From NCBI GenBank assembly GCA_041390825.1, contig JAWKPF010000034.1, positions 1-46,105 on the forward strand: a stretch of DNA of 46,105 nt, in the 5' to 3' direction. The DNA comes from Thermomicrobiales bacterium. Lineage in GTDB: Bacteria > Chloroflexota > Chloroflexia > Thermomicrobiales > UBA6265. The translations under genes and the position numbers were made by a program. This document shows positions 16,397 through 24,521 of this stretch, in pieces. The stretch's first letter is position 1, and every line of letters starts with the position of its first letter. The notes under the pieces are model-generated. The model had not been told where the DNA came from and ran no database searches. It saw only the letters and a list, made by a program, of their open reading frames with translations.

Positions 16397-16795
16397 CTAT
16401 CTCAATATCGTCGAGCGGAGCGGCTCGATGACGTAGAGGGCGTGCCGGTCTGGCATGCCCTCGTAGCTCTCTTCGCCGGTGTACTTGCGCACCATGGCGA
16501 TTACGTCCGGGTCGCGGCTATCGACGACGCGAACGCTTCTGACGACGCCACGAATCTCGAGATAGTGCGCGGGGTCATCCGGATCGGCCATGGAGAGCGC
16601 AACGCGCGGGTCGCGCGCAAGGTTGCGCGCTTTCTGGCCGGTCGGGCCGATAGCAATGACGATCTGTTCACCGTCCCAAATGAACCAGACGGGATTGGAT
16701 TGCGGCTCGCCGTGCGGCCCAGTGGTCGCGACATGCGCGAGCACCGGCTTGTCGAGCAAGCCCTGGTGGCTCTCGGGAATGACATTCGCCGGCAT
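16397..16795 (-). CDS. PPOX-class F420-dependent/pyridoxamine oxidase-like protein
   Basis: A 132-residue split-barrel flavin/F420-binding protein. The pattern is that of the PPOX class: LAHVATTGPHGEPQSNPVWFIWDGEQIVIAIG, then KARNLARDPRVALSM and YLEIRGVV, ending in a TGEESYEGMPDRHALYVI stretch. Families of this kind reduce small electrophiles or use F420H2, which Chloroflexota can make; FMN or heme is possible too. The ATG shares its A with the TGA stop of the upstream dehydrogenase (overlap at 16795), so translation is probably coupled. The two proteins may act on related substrates, for instance reduction of oxo- or ene-compounds. The family call is strong; cofactor and substrate are not determined. 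Confidence 0.88.
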   Translation of the reverse strand: MPANVIPESHQGLLDKPVLAHVATTGPHGEPQSNPVWFIWDGEQIVIAIGPTGQKARNLARDPRVALSMADPDDPAHYLEIRGVVRSVRVVDSRDPDVIAMVRKYTGEESYEGMPDRHALYVIEPLRSTILR

Positions 16796-17877
16796 CAGTA
16801 GCCTCGCTGCTTGTCGAGCAACGGGCTCATTTCATCGTACCGCCCGTCCAGGTAGAGTGGGAGATTGCGCACGAAGATCTCGGTGATGCGCTGGTTCTCG
16901 CTCCACGCGGTGCTGGCAGAGTGCGGCGCGATGAGCACATTCGGCATATCCCAGAGAGGCGAATCGTCCGGCAGCGGTTCGGTGCGGAAGACGTCGAGCC
17001 CGGCATACGCGATCTGCCCGGACAGGAGCGCTTCGATCATGGCGTCTTCGTCGATCACGATGCCGCGGGAGAGATTGACCAGCACAATGCCCGGTTTCAT
17101 GGCCGCAATCGCGGCCGCGTCGACCAGGTTTTCCGTGTCGGGGGTGTGCGGCGTCGAGATCACGACGAAATCGGATCGCGCGAGCACGTCGCCCAATGCG
17201 TTGTGGTCGTAGGCTTCGTCGAAGCCGAGCGTACGAGCGCGGTGTTCATCGACGCGCGATGCGATGGCGATGGTGCGCATGCCAAACGCCTTGCCCAGAC
17301 GGCCCACTTCACGCCCGATTCGTCCGGGTCCGATGACGGTCAGCGTTTGGCCGTCGAGTTCCCCACCGCAGAACCGCTCCCAGCGGTGCGCCTGCTGCTC
17401 CGATCGCAATCGGGGAAGCTCCTTCACCCAGGTGAGCATGACCGCGAAAGCGAATTCCGCCAGCGGTTTGGCATGCACCCCGCTGGCGGTGGTAACGAGG
17501 ATGTCGGTCTCGGCCAGGCCGAGACGTTTGATCATGGGGCCGACACCGGCGGAGGTGGTTTGGATCCAGCGCAACCTCGGCATGAGCTCCAGCACCGGTT
17601 TCGTCTTGGCTCCGGGCGTGTCCCAAACGACTTCGGGGATGTCCCAAACGATCTCGCATTCGGCCAGCATTGCTTCCCAGCGGGACTGATCTTCGGGAGA
17701 TCGGGACCAACCGTCCGGTCCGTGATGGTCGTTTCGATAGAGGGTGGGAGGCAGCAGATCCGGCTCGTACCGGACCTCGATCCGTCCCGGCGCGGCGGCG
17801 CGGATTTGCGCGACGTACTCGGGTTCGAGCGGTGAGGTGATGCCGATAATGGTGGGTTTGGTCTGGTTCTTGCTCAC
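16795..17877 (-). CDS. D-isomer-specific 2-hydroxyacid dehydrogenase
   Basis: A 360-residue NAD(P)-dependent dehydrogenase of the glyoxylate/hydroxypyruvate reductase-like group. It shows a Rossmann signature GPGRIG, catalytic Arg in VNLSRG, Glu in FRTEPLP and His in APHSA, in the normal order, plus an N-terminal substrate domain. GTG 17877 is preferred because GGAAGG lies 4 nt upstream; an in-frame ATG at 17940 would add 21 residues but has no ribosome site. Its TGA overlaps the ATG of the PPOX protein by one base, so the two form a translationally coupled pair. It is divergent from the nitrite reductase-like gene across 359 nt. It is distinct from the SerA at 6365: no ACT domain. The exact 2-oxoacid substrate is unknown. 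Confidence 0.88.
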   Translation of the reverse strand: MSKNQTKPTIIGITSPLEPEYVAQIRAAAPGRIEVRYEPDLLPPTLYRNDHHGPDGWSRSPEDQSRWEAMLAECEIVWDIPEVVWDTPGAKTKPVLELMPRLRWIQTTSAGVGPMIKRLGLAETDILVTTASGVHAKPLAEFAFAVMLTWVKELPRLRSEQQAHRWERFCGGELDGQTLTVIGPGRIGREVGRLGKAFGMRTIAIASRVDEHRARTLGFDEAYDHNALGDVLARSDFVVISTPHTPDTENLVDAAAIAAMKPGIVLVNLSRGIVIDEDAMIEALLSGQIAYAGLDVFRTEPLPDDSPLWDMPNVLIAPHSASTAWSENQRITEIFVRNLPLYLDGRYDEMSPLLDKQRGY

Positions 17878-18236
17878 TTCGCCTTCCGCCACGCGCGAGG
17901 TCTGATCGATGCGGCCGATTGTACGTGGTAGATACGGCATAGCACGGATCGCGGTCTCGAATTGGCCGCGCAGCGTCCGGCGCTCGATCGAGCGGGAAAT
18001 GGGTGCTGGAGCGCGTTGCTTGTGGAAGCGGGCCGGAATTCCGTACAGTTATTGGGCAAATCTGTGCTCGACTGCGCGATCGTTACGAATTTGCAACCTC
18101 GAACCAGCGAATGTAATTTTCTTGCTTTCCGCGCACGGCAAACTTCGCACCACGTCTCGGAACGGAACGAGCGCACGTGTCGTGGGTGTTGGCCACGAAA
18201 GCGGCGTCTCGGAATCACTCGTACAGGAGGTACGGC
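17878..18236. other. Divergent promoter region
   Basis: This 359-nt spacer lies between the dehydrogenase (minus) and the nitrite reductase-like gene (plus). It contains an AT-richer island (about 18043-18125) that must hold promoters. A weak candidate for the plus gene is TTGCAA (18091-18096) and TAATTT (18114-18119), 17 nt apart. I see no convincing FNR- or NnrR-type palindrome. AGGAGG (18225-18230) is the ribosome site of the plus gene. Confidence 0.35.
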
Positions 18237-19727
18237 GTGTTGAACAATCGTGTAACCCGGCGACTTTTCATGGGCTCGGTTGCGGGAGCGTCGATCGCTG
18301 CCCCGCTCGCGGCGCTTCAGAACGATGCGGCCGCGCAGACCCCGGTCGCCGGTGGGTGGACCCCGGTGGATAATGTCCGGCCGGTCTTGACACCGGTTGC
18401 GGAGCTGCAGCCGGCTCCCGAAGATGAGATCCATGTCACCATGGCTCCAAACGTGCCCCCAGCCATCACCCGCACCAATCAGTGCACCTTCGAGGTTGCT
18501 CTCGAATCGATCGAGGGTGTCTGCCCGCTCGATCCCGAGAACGGCGTCAACACCGAGATGTGGGGATTCCGCATTGCCGGTGACGATCAAACGCTGTGCG
18601 GTTCGCCCGGTCCTGTCATCCGCGGTCGCGTGGGCGATATGGTCACGATCAAGATGACCAACCTGGCCAGCAGCATGCATCCGCACAACATCGACTTCCA
18701 CGCCGTCACCGGCCAGGGGGGAGGCGCCGAAGGGTTGACCGCGAATCCGGGCGACACAGTGTCGATCCAGGCACGCCTGCTCTACCCCGGCGCGTTCATG
18801 TACCACTGCGCATACGGTGATGTTCCCCAGCACATTGCCCATGGCATGTACGGCATGATCATCGTCGATCCGGAGGAGCCGCTCCCGGCGGTCGATCATG
18901 AATGGTCGATCTCGCAAAGCGAGTGGTACGTCATGGAAGTTGGCGCGGAAGACCAGGGCGTCGCGAGATTCGATCGTGCCGGTCTCGTCGACGAGCATCC
19001 GCGGTACGTCACGTTCAATGGTCGCACCGATGCGCTGCGCGGGGACAACGCGCTGCAAATGAGTGTGGGAGAGCGCGCGCGCATCTACTTCGTCAATCAG
19101 GGAATCAATCTGGTCTCCAGTTTCCACCCGATTGGGTCGCATTGGGATTTGGTCTATCCCGAAGCCGCGACGAGCCCGGCAAATGTTCCTATTCGCGGAT
19201 CGCAGTCCACGCTTGTTGTCGCTGGCGGCGGCACGGTGGTGGAACTCGATGCGCTGGTGCCGTCGACGGTCATTTTGGTCGACCACTCACTCGTGCGTTC
19301 CTTCTATAAGGGGTCGATCGGTCAGATCGTGATCGAAGGGGAGCCTGATCCAGAGATCTTCGTCTCGCTCACGCGTGAGGTGACCGAAGAGGGCCATATG
19401 GCGTCGCCTGTGCCCGAAAACATCGCGGCGGAAGTGATCATGCCTGAGGGCGCGTTCCTGCCGGAGAATGCCCAGATTGCCTATAGCCCGCCGGTGGTGA
19501 CGATTCCGGTTGGCGGAACCGTCCTCTGGCACAACGAGGATTCGGTGTCGCACACAGTAACCTCTGGTCTTTCGGATGGTTTCTCGGGCACGCCGGACGG
19601 CAAGTTCGATTCGGGATTCCTGGACACTGGAGCCAGCTTCAGTCACACGTTCACCGAGCCGGGCACATATCCGTACTACTGCCAGCCGCACCCGTGGATG
19701 CGCGGGACTCTGCTCGTCGAGGAATAG
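18237..19727 (+). CDS. nirK: Copper nitrite reductase-like multicopper oxidase with C-terminal cupredoxin domain
   Basis: Exported enzyme expected to reduce nitrite to nitric oxide. GTG 18237 follows AGGAGG by 6 nt; the product has 496 residues. A Tat signal with TRRLFMG (7-13) leads into two cupredoxin domains of NirK type. Type 1 copper ligands fit His150, Cys191, His199 and Met204; type 2 ligands fit His155, His190 and His350; the catalytic pair fits Asp153 (HNIDFH) and His297 (FHPIGSH). Residues about 400-496 add a third plastocyanin-like domain with its own type 1 set His439, Cys482, His485 and Met488 (SHTVTSG, YYCQPHPWM). That domain could pass electrons to the enzyme core, replacing a separate donor. 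No other denitrification gene is nearby. All ligands are visible in the sequence; activity is inferred. Confidence 0.88.
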   Translation: MLNNRVTRRLFMGSVAGASIAAPLAALQNDAAAQTPVAGGWTPVDNVRPVLTPVAELQPAPEDEIHVTMAPNVPPAITRTNQCTFEVALESIEGVCPLDPENGVNTEMWGFRIAGDDQTLCGSPGPVIRGRVGDMVTIKMTNLASSMHPHNIDFHAVTGQGGGAEGLTANPGDTVSIQARLLYPGAFMYHCAYGDVPQHIAHGMYGMIIVDPEEPLPAVDHEWSISQSEWYVMEVGAEDQGVARFDRAGLVDEHPRYVTFNGRTDALRGDNALQMSVGERARIYFVNQGINLVSSFHPIGSHWDLVYPEAATSPANVPIRGSQSTLVVAGGGTVVELDALVPSTVILVDHSLVRSFYKGSIGQIVIEGEPDPEIFVSLTREVTEEGHMASPVPENIAAEVIMPEGAFLPENAQIAYSPPVVTIPVGGTVLWHNEDSVSHTVTSGLSDGFSGTPDGKFDSGFLDTGASFSHTFTEPGTYPYYCQPHPWMRGTLLVEE

Positions 19728-19753
19728 TCTCGGCGCGACCCTGCGTCAATCCA

Positions 19754-19782
19754 GGGGCCGGTGGCAATCCGCCACCGGCCCC
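19754..19782 (+). terminator. Strong terminator hairpin after nirK
   Basis: A perfect 12-bp stem (GGGGCCGGTGGC/GCCACCGGCCCC) with a 5-nt loop AATCC begins 27 nt after the nirK-like stop and is followed by TTCCC. This is the clearest intrinsic-terminator-like hairpin in the window. Confidence 0.75.
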
Positions 19783-19930
19783 TTCCCATTCTGGGTGTCG
19801 GCGCATGATCCCGTCCCCGGTTCGCAAGCGCGGAACGCATGTTGCTGATCCAGCCCAGGTGCGATTCAGGGCCGGTGCTAGAATCGCGGACATGGAGCGG
19901 TTCGTTTCTTTCCCCAGAGGAGCATCAAGC

Positions 19931-21046
19931 ATGGCCCCAGGAGTTCCTACGCAGGCGGTGTATGCCGAGCGGATCAAGAAGGCGCAGGCCGAGATGAAGC
20001 GGCAGGGAATCGACATCCTGCTGGTCGGTCCGTCGTCCGATCTGGTCTATCTCATCGGGTACGACGCGCACCTGAGCGAGCGGTTGAACCTGCTCATCAT
20101 CCGGCAAGAGGGGACACCTGATCTGGTCGTGCCGGTGCTGGAATCGTTCCTGGCAACGAGCTGCGAGCCGAATGTCACGCTGCGGCGCTGGCAGGAAACC
20201 GAATCTCCCTCCGAGTTGGCTGCGTCGCTGATTGGCGACACGACCGGGGTGACGCTAGGCGTCAGCGATCAGCTTTGGAGCACCTTCCTGCTCAAACTGC
20301 AGAAAGCGATGCCAGAAGGGGATTGGACGACCGGACAACCGATCCTGGCGCATCTGCGCGTGACCAAGGACCAGTCGGAACTGGACAACCTGTTCGAGGT
20401 TGCGCGGCTCACGGACGAGGCGTGGCATGAGTTCGTGGAAAGCGGCCAGATCAGCGGACTGACGGAAACGCAAGCCATGGAACGGCTGTCGGGCATGATG
20501 GAGAAGCGCGGGTTGGGCCGGTCCTTCGGCATCTGCGCCAGCGGGCCGAACGCCGCCTCGCCTCATCACCACACCGGCGACCGCGTGATCCAGCAGGGCG
20601 ACTCGGTGATCTTCGACTGGGGCGGCACGCTCAACGGATATCACTCCGATGTGACCCGCACCGTGTTCGTCGGCACCCCGACGGACGAGTACCGCAAGGT
20701 CTACGCAACGGTGAAGGAAGCCAACCAGGCCGCGCTCGACGCGGTGAAGCCGGGCGTTGCCTGCGAGGACATCGACAAGGCCGCTCGCGATGTCATCACG
20801 AAGGCCGGCTATGGCGAGGCTTTCTTGCACCGGGTCGGGCACGGGTTGGGCATGGATGTGCACGAAGAGCCATATCTGGTCGGCGGCAACAAGACGCCGC
20901 TCGAAGTCGGGATGGTCTTTTCCGACGAGCCTGGCATCTATCTGGCGGGAAACCTCGGTGTGCGCATCGAGGATTCGGTGGTCGTTACGGAAACGGGCGG
21001 AAAACGACTCAACGAAGCAAGCCGCGAGCTCACCGTAATGGATTGA
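19931..21046 (+). CDS. Xaa-Pro dipeptidase/aminopeptidase, M24B family
   Basis: A 371-residue cytosolic metallopeptidase acting on peptides with proline in second position. It has an N-terminal creatinase-like domain (to about 130) and a pita-bread catalytic domain. The five metal ligands of M24 are visible in order: Asp in IFDWGG, Asp in HSDVTR, His in HRVGHGLG, Glu in SDEPGIYL and Glu in RIEDSV. ATG 19931 has GAGGAG 8 nt upstream; ATG 19892 in the same frame would add 13 residues without a ribosome site. It is flanked by strong hairpins (19754-19782 and 21088-21115), so it is probably transcribed alone. Dipeptidase (PepQ) or aminopeptidase (PepP) preference cannot be decided. Confidence 0.93.
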   Translation: MAPGVPTQAVYAERIKKAQAEMKRQGIDILLVGPSSDLVYLIGYDAHLSERLNLLIIRQEGTPDLVVPVLESFLATSCEPNVTLRRWQETESPSELAASLIGDTTGVTLGVSDQLWSTFLLKLQKAMPEGDWTTGQPILAHLRVTKDQSELDNLFEVARLTDEAWHEFVESGQISGLTETQAMERLSGMMEKRGLGRSFGICASGPNAASPHHHTGDRVIQQGDSVIFDWGGTLNGYHSDVTRTVFVGTPTDEYRKVYATVKEANQAALDAVKPGVACEDIDKAARDVITKAGYGEAFLHRVGHGLGMDVHEEPYLVGGNKTPLEVGMVFSDEPGIYLAGNLGVRIEDSVVVTETGGKRLNEASRELTVMD

Positions 21047-21087
21047 TCGGACGCGATCGTTCGCGGGCCGAATTCGAGACCGGACAG

Positions 21088-21115
21088 ACAGGGCGGCGCC
21101 TGAGCGCCGCCCTGT
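21088..21115 (+). terminator. Strong terminator hairpin after M24 peptidase
   Basis: A perfect 12-bp stem (ACAGGGCGGCGC/GCGCCGCCCTGT) with a CTGA loop, 41 nt after the peptidase stop, followed by a short mixed TGCGCATT tail. Confidence 0.7.
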
Positions 21116-21213
21116 TGCGCATTCGCCATGCCGCCGCATCCGGTTGTCATGGGAATGAGATGCCCGGGGACGCATAACTGAGTGTGTACATCTGTCACCA
21201 AAGGAGGTTTGCG

Positions 21214-21954
21214 ATGGCACAGTTCGATGGCAAGACAGCGCTGGTCACCGGAGGCGGGAGCGGCATCGGTGAAGCGATCGCCACGGTGCTTGCCGAGCGC
21301 GGGGCGGCTGTGGTCGTGTCCGATATCCATCTGGATGCGGCGCAACGGGTGGCCGACGCGATCGTTGTGAAGGGTGGCAAGGCAGCCGCGTTCGCCGCGG
21401 ATGTGGCGAACCCAGCAGACTCGAAGGCGACCGTGGAGTTTGCCGTGAAAACGTTCGGGGCGCTTCACCTGGCGGTCAACAACGCGGGCATCTCTGGCGT
21501 GCCGGGTCCTGTCGGCGATCTTGCGCCCAGTGACTGGGATACGACGATTCGGGTCGATCTGAACGGTGTGTTCTATGGCATGCACTATCAGATTCCCGCC
21601 ATCCTGGAAGCGGGTGGCGGCGCCATTGTCAACATGTCCTCGATTCTTGGGGTCGTCGGCGAGGGCGGCGCCCCGGCCTATACCGCGGCGAAGCACGGGG
21701 TCACCGGATTGACCAAGGCAGCGGCGATCAGCTATTCCGGTCAGGGCGTGCGTGTGAACTCGGTGCATCCCGGCTATATCGAGACGCCGATGATCGAGAA
21801 CATCGACACGAGCGGGGCGGCCCAGTTGCATCCCATCGGACGCCTGGGGCGTCCTGAAGAGATTGCCTATGTCACGGCGTTTCTCTTGTCGGACGAGGCG
21901 TCGTTCGTGACTGGCGCCCAGATCGTGGTCGACGGCGGATACACCGCGCGTTAG
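21214..21954 (+). CDS. Short-chain dehydrogenase/reductase (SDR)
   Basis: A 246-residue classical SDR oxidoreductase using NAD(P). It shows the cofactor motif TGGGSGIGE, the NNAG motif, the catalytic Ser in MSSILG, Tyr and Lys in YTAAK, and the C-terminal TGAQIVVDGGY, all at normal spacing. SDIHLD after the second beta strand contains an Asp that usually favours NAD. ATG 21214 is preceded by the strong site AAAGGAGGT. It stands alone between a terminator and a convergent gene. Substrate unknown; 3-oxoacyl reductase, sugar or steroid dehydrogenase types all share these motifs. Confidence 0.92.
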   Translation: MAQFDGKTALVTGGGSGIGEAIATVLAERGAAVVVSDIHLDAAQRVADAIVVKGGKAAAFAADVANPADSKATVEFAVKTFGALHLAVNNAGISGVPGPVGDLAPSDWDTTIRVDLNGVFYGMHYQIPAILEAGGGAIVNMSSILGVVGEGGAPAYTAAKHGVTGLTKAAAISYSGQGVRVNSVHPGYIETPMIENIDTSGAAQLHPIGRLGRPEEIAYVTAFLLSDEASFVTGAQIVVDGGYTAR

Positions 21955-21992
21955 GGATCGAACCTGCGGATGTAGCACGCAACCCTATGTTC

Positions 21993-23864
21993 CTAGGCGG
22001 TGCGGTGCTCGGTTTCGATCATGCCCGAGCGCTCGAAGATGCGGCGGACGATGGCCAGCGTGGAGGCGTAGGTCGAATCGAGCCCGTAGTAACTCATCCC
22101 GCGCGCGCCAAGGGTTTGCGCGCGGGAATACGGGGTATCTGAGGCATAGTGGATGATGCCCAGATCGAGCCGCCCGTTCGAATGCTGCGCGAGGTTGATG
22201 GCCTCGTCTTGCGGGTAGCGGTCGAGGAAAAGATCCTCGTAGATCGCGTTCAGATACGGCCCGGCTTCCATTTCGACCACGGTGAAACTCTCGCGGTAGA
22301 AGAAATCGAGATACCCCTGGTTCTGAAGATAGGTGCCCTTGACGGTGACCGCTTTCTGATTGTCGAGCGCGGCGCCATAGACGAGATAGGGCGCCAGATC
22401 GGCATAGGAGAAACAGTTGTCGAGCCAGTAGGTATTGCCGGAGTGCTCGTCGAAGACGACGTTGGCGATCATGACGTCGCCAATGCGGCCGTTGAGCGTG
22501 GCGGCTTTGCCGAGAATGTAGATGCCGCGAATCTGCTCGGTGCTCATCGCGATCTGCGACATGATGTGATAGGCCGCCAGCCCGAGCGGGTAGTTGATGT
22601 TCACGATAATCGCGTCCGTGTTGCCCGGCACGAACTTCTCGCCGGGACGCAGCAACCGCGAATCGAGCGATTCGACGTCGAGCTGTTGCAAGTCGATGAC
22701 CTGCGTGCCAACGTCGATCGCGCCGGTCGACGAGAAGTGGCGGATGCCGGCAGCGGATTCTTCCTCGTTGCGGGTCTTGCGCTCTGCCTCCCGGCCGGGC
22801 TCGGTGAAATACGTACGGGCCGCGAAATAGAGCAAGTTTTCCCAGGACGAGCGACTCGCGCCCGATTCCAGAGCCTCCAGCTCGGGTAGCAGTTCGTCGT
22901 GCATCGTGTCGCGGATGTACTGAGTCAGCGCGTCTTTGCGACGCATGGCCGTGCCGGCGAGGGTATTGACCAGACTATGCGTGTTCGACGAGACGAAATA
23001 GACCGGTCGCTCCAGGAACCCGAGCTCGGCCATCGCCAGTTGCACTGGAGCCCACCATTGCCGGGTGGCACGGTTGTACCCGAGGTAACTCGCGCCCAGC
23101 ATACGGATGTCCCAGCGCTTGCGCTGTTTCGTCAGCCCCAGCAGATTCGACCAGAGTTCTTTGCCCCAGACCGAGCGAAGCCGCTTCCAATCGTTGGGAG
23201 ATATGAGCAAGAGCTCGCCAACCCGCTCGACCAGCGGCGCGTCTTCCGGTTCTCCGGCGGCGAAGTTCTCGATCAGCGCGGCTGCTTCCGGAGACGCGCG
23301 CAGGATGCGATGGATCTTGGTGAGTTCGATCTGCAGCGCCACGATGGTCGGGATCATGTCGTCCAGGTCGGATGACGATGCGATGAGCGCGCCGAGCACG
23401 TCCTTGCCGTCGTAATGCCATTTGCGTCGCCGGGCGGGCGCGGTTTGCAATCGCCACGTGGTGAAATCTGCGAATCCCGCTCGCTCGAATGCGATGGCGC
23501 TCTGGCCCAACACGAAATGGCGGCAATGCATCACGGACGGCGGCAGCCGCTGCAGCGAATACATCATCGCGTTCATATCCGGTTCGGTCTCGGTCGCCCC
23601 GGCATGTAGGGATGGCGCCGCGGTGATATGCGCTGGCTCGAAGCTGGAGACGCTCACGGCACCTGAGCTTTCCAGGAGCGTGGTGTAGGTGCGAACGTAG
23701 AGATCGACTTCGCGTTGGTCCGCGCCGGGCTGCGCACGCGCGCCCACGCGCCGAATCTGGTCCGCCGCGCCCATGTCGCGTCCGCTGTTCTCCCGTTGCT
23801 CCCGCATTGTGTCCCTCGATTGCTGCGACGCCGACGCGTTGTCGGGAGTATATCGGGGCATCAT
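21993..23864 (-). CDS. Large conserved protein with nucleoside-phosphorylase-like C-terminal half
   Basis: A product of up to 623 residues that I cannot assign to a characterised family. The C-terminal part (about 405-615) has, in order, a GKAATLNGRIGDV stretch (452-464), VVEMEAG (529-535) and SDTP (576-579). These resemble the glycine-rich, ribose-binding EMEA and catalytic SD motifs of the PNP/UDP phosphorylase and AMP nucleosidase superfamily. The first 400 residues are of mixed helical character with conserved-looking Trp/Arg clusters (RKRWDIRMLG, ATRQWWAP) and no recognised motif. No signal or membrane segment is seen. ATG 23864 is the longest start; ATG 23807, with GAGGGA just upstream, removes 19 residues and may be the true one. 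It lies 58 nt after the DUF983 gene, perhaps co-transcribed. A purine/nucleotide-related hydrolase is an inference from motifs only. Confidence 0.75.
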   Translation of the reverse strand: MMPRYTPDNASASQQSRDTMREQRENSGRDMGAADQIRRVGARAQPGADQREVDLYVRTYTTLLESSGAVSVSSFEPAHITAAPSLHAGATETEPDMNAMMYSLQRLPPSVMHCRHFVLGQSAIAFERAGFADFTTWRLQTAPARRRKWHYDGKDVLGALIASSSDLDDMIPTIVALQIELTKIHRILRASPEAAALIENFAAGEPEDAPLVERVGELLLISPNDWKRLRSVWGKELWSNLLGLTKQRKRWDIRMLGASYLGYNRATRQWWAPVQLAMAELGFLERPVYFVSSNTHSLVNTLAGTAMRRKDALTQYIRDTMHDELLPELEALESGASRSSWENLLYFAARTYFTEPGREAERKTRNEEESAAGIRHFSSTGAIDVGTQVIDLQQLDVESLDSRLLRPGEKFVPGNTDAIIVNINYPLGLAAYHIMSQIAMSTEQIRGIYILGKAATLNGRIGDVMIANVVFDEHSGNTYWLDNCFSYADLAPYLVYGAALDNQKAVTVKGTYLQNQGYLDFFYRESFTVVEMEAGPYLNAIYEDLFLDRYPQDEAINLAQHSNGRLDLGIIHYASDTPYSRAQTLGARGMSYYGLDSTYASTLAIVRRIFERSGMIETEHRTA

Positions 23865-23922
23865 GGCAGCTCGTCGATCGCGCCCCGTCGACAGAATGTG
23901 ACTCGACGCTATGAGCGGATGG

Positions 23923-24408
23923 CTACATCAGCCGTTGTTCGCGCTCGAGGTGCGAATCGCCCTGAATCGATAGGTCGAGCGCCATCCACATGGTGCGTGA
24001 CCAGGGAAAGAAGATCACCGGCAACAAGATTGCTGTGCCGATGGCCAGCGCCTCCTGCTGGTAGAGCGAAAGATTGCTGCGCAGCAAGATGATCACGATG
24101 ATGATCACACCGACGATCTCAGCGCCGACGAGATTGACAGCGTAGCCGCCAACGAAATATCCCGGCTCGGGTTCGAATCGGTAGCCGCAGCGTGGGCAAC
24201 ACGTCTTGATCCAGAATGGGTATTTGATGATGCCCCCCTGACCGCAATAGGGGCATTGCAGCAGCAGGCCGCGTTTCAGCAGTGTGCGACGACGTGCTGA
24301 GCCTTCGGCGGGCAGATTGCGCTGCATCGGTTGCGGAATGCACATCTCGTCCGGATGAGCAGCGTTCGCATGCGTCGGTTGCGACGGTTGTGTGGATGTC
24401 TTTGGCAT
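23923..24408 (-). CDS. DUF983 zinc-ribbon membrane protein
   Basis: A 161-residue membrane protein. A polar, proline-rich N-terminus is followed by two CPxCG-type knuckles (CPYCGQG and CPRCGYRF, about 20 residues apart) forming a zinc ribbon. After that come PGYFVGGYAVN and two hydrophobic helices (VGAEIVGVIIIVIILL and ALAIGTAILLPVIFF). This is the DUF983 arrangement, here with a longer N-terminus than usual. Start ATG 24408 has GGGGAGG immediately upstream; the ribosome site overlaps a small GC hairpin (24416-24430). The frame stays open to 24636 but that part lacks coding character and overlaps the divergent MFS gene. Function of the family is not established. Confidence 0.85.
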   Translation of the reverse strand: MPKTSTQPSQPTHANAAHPDEMCIPQPMQRNLPAEGSARRRTLLKRGLLLQCPYCGQGGIIKYPFWIKTCCPRCGYRFEPEPGYFVGGYAVNLVGAEIVGVIIIVIILLRSNLSLYQQEALAIGTAILLPVIFFPWSRTMWMALDLSIQGDSHLEREQRLM

Positions 24409-24521
24409 GAGCCTCCCCGGAAAAGCCGGGCCTTCACTACAATGGAGTTCTTCTCTCGCTCCATGGGCACGACGATGTTGACGACTGGCGGACACGTGCA
24501 GCGGTTCTTGGCGGACTCCGC

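Noticed and set aside
17874..19286. 470-codon minus-strand open frame across the nirK-like gene
   Set aside because: Arg/His-rich translation with no motif, fully antisense to a gene with all copper ligands.
24165..24185. tRNA T-loop-like GGTTCGAATC
   Set aside because: It lies inside the DUF983 coding sequence (FEPEP codons) and has no surrounding cloverleaf.
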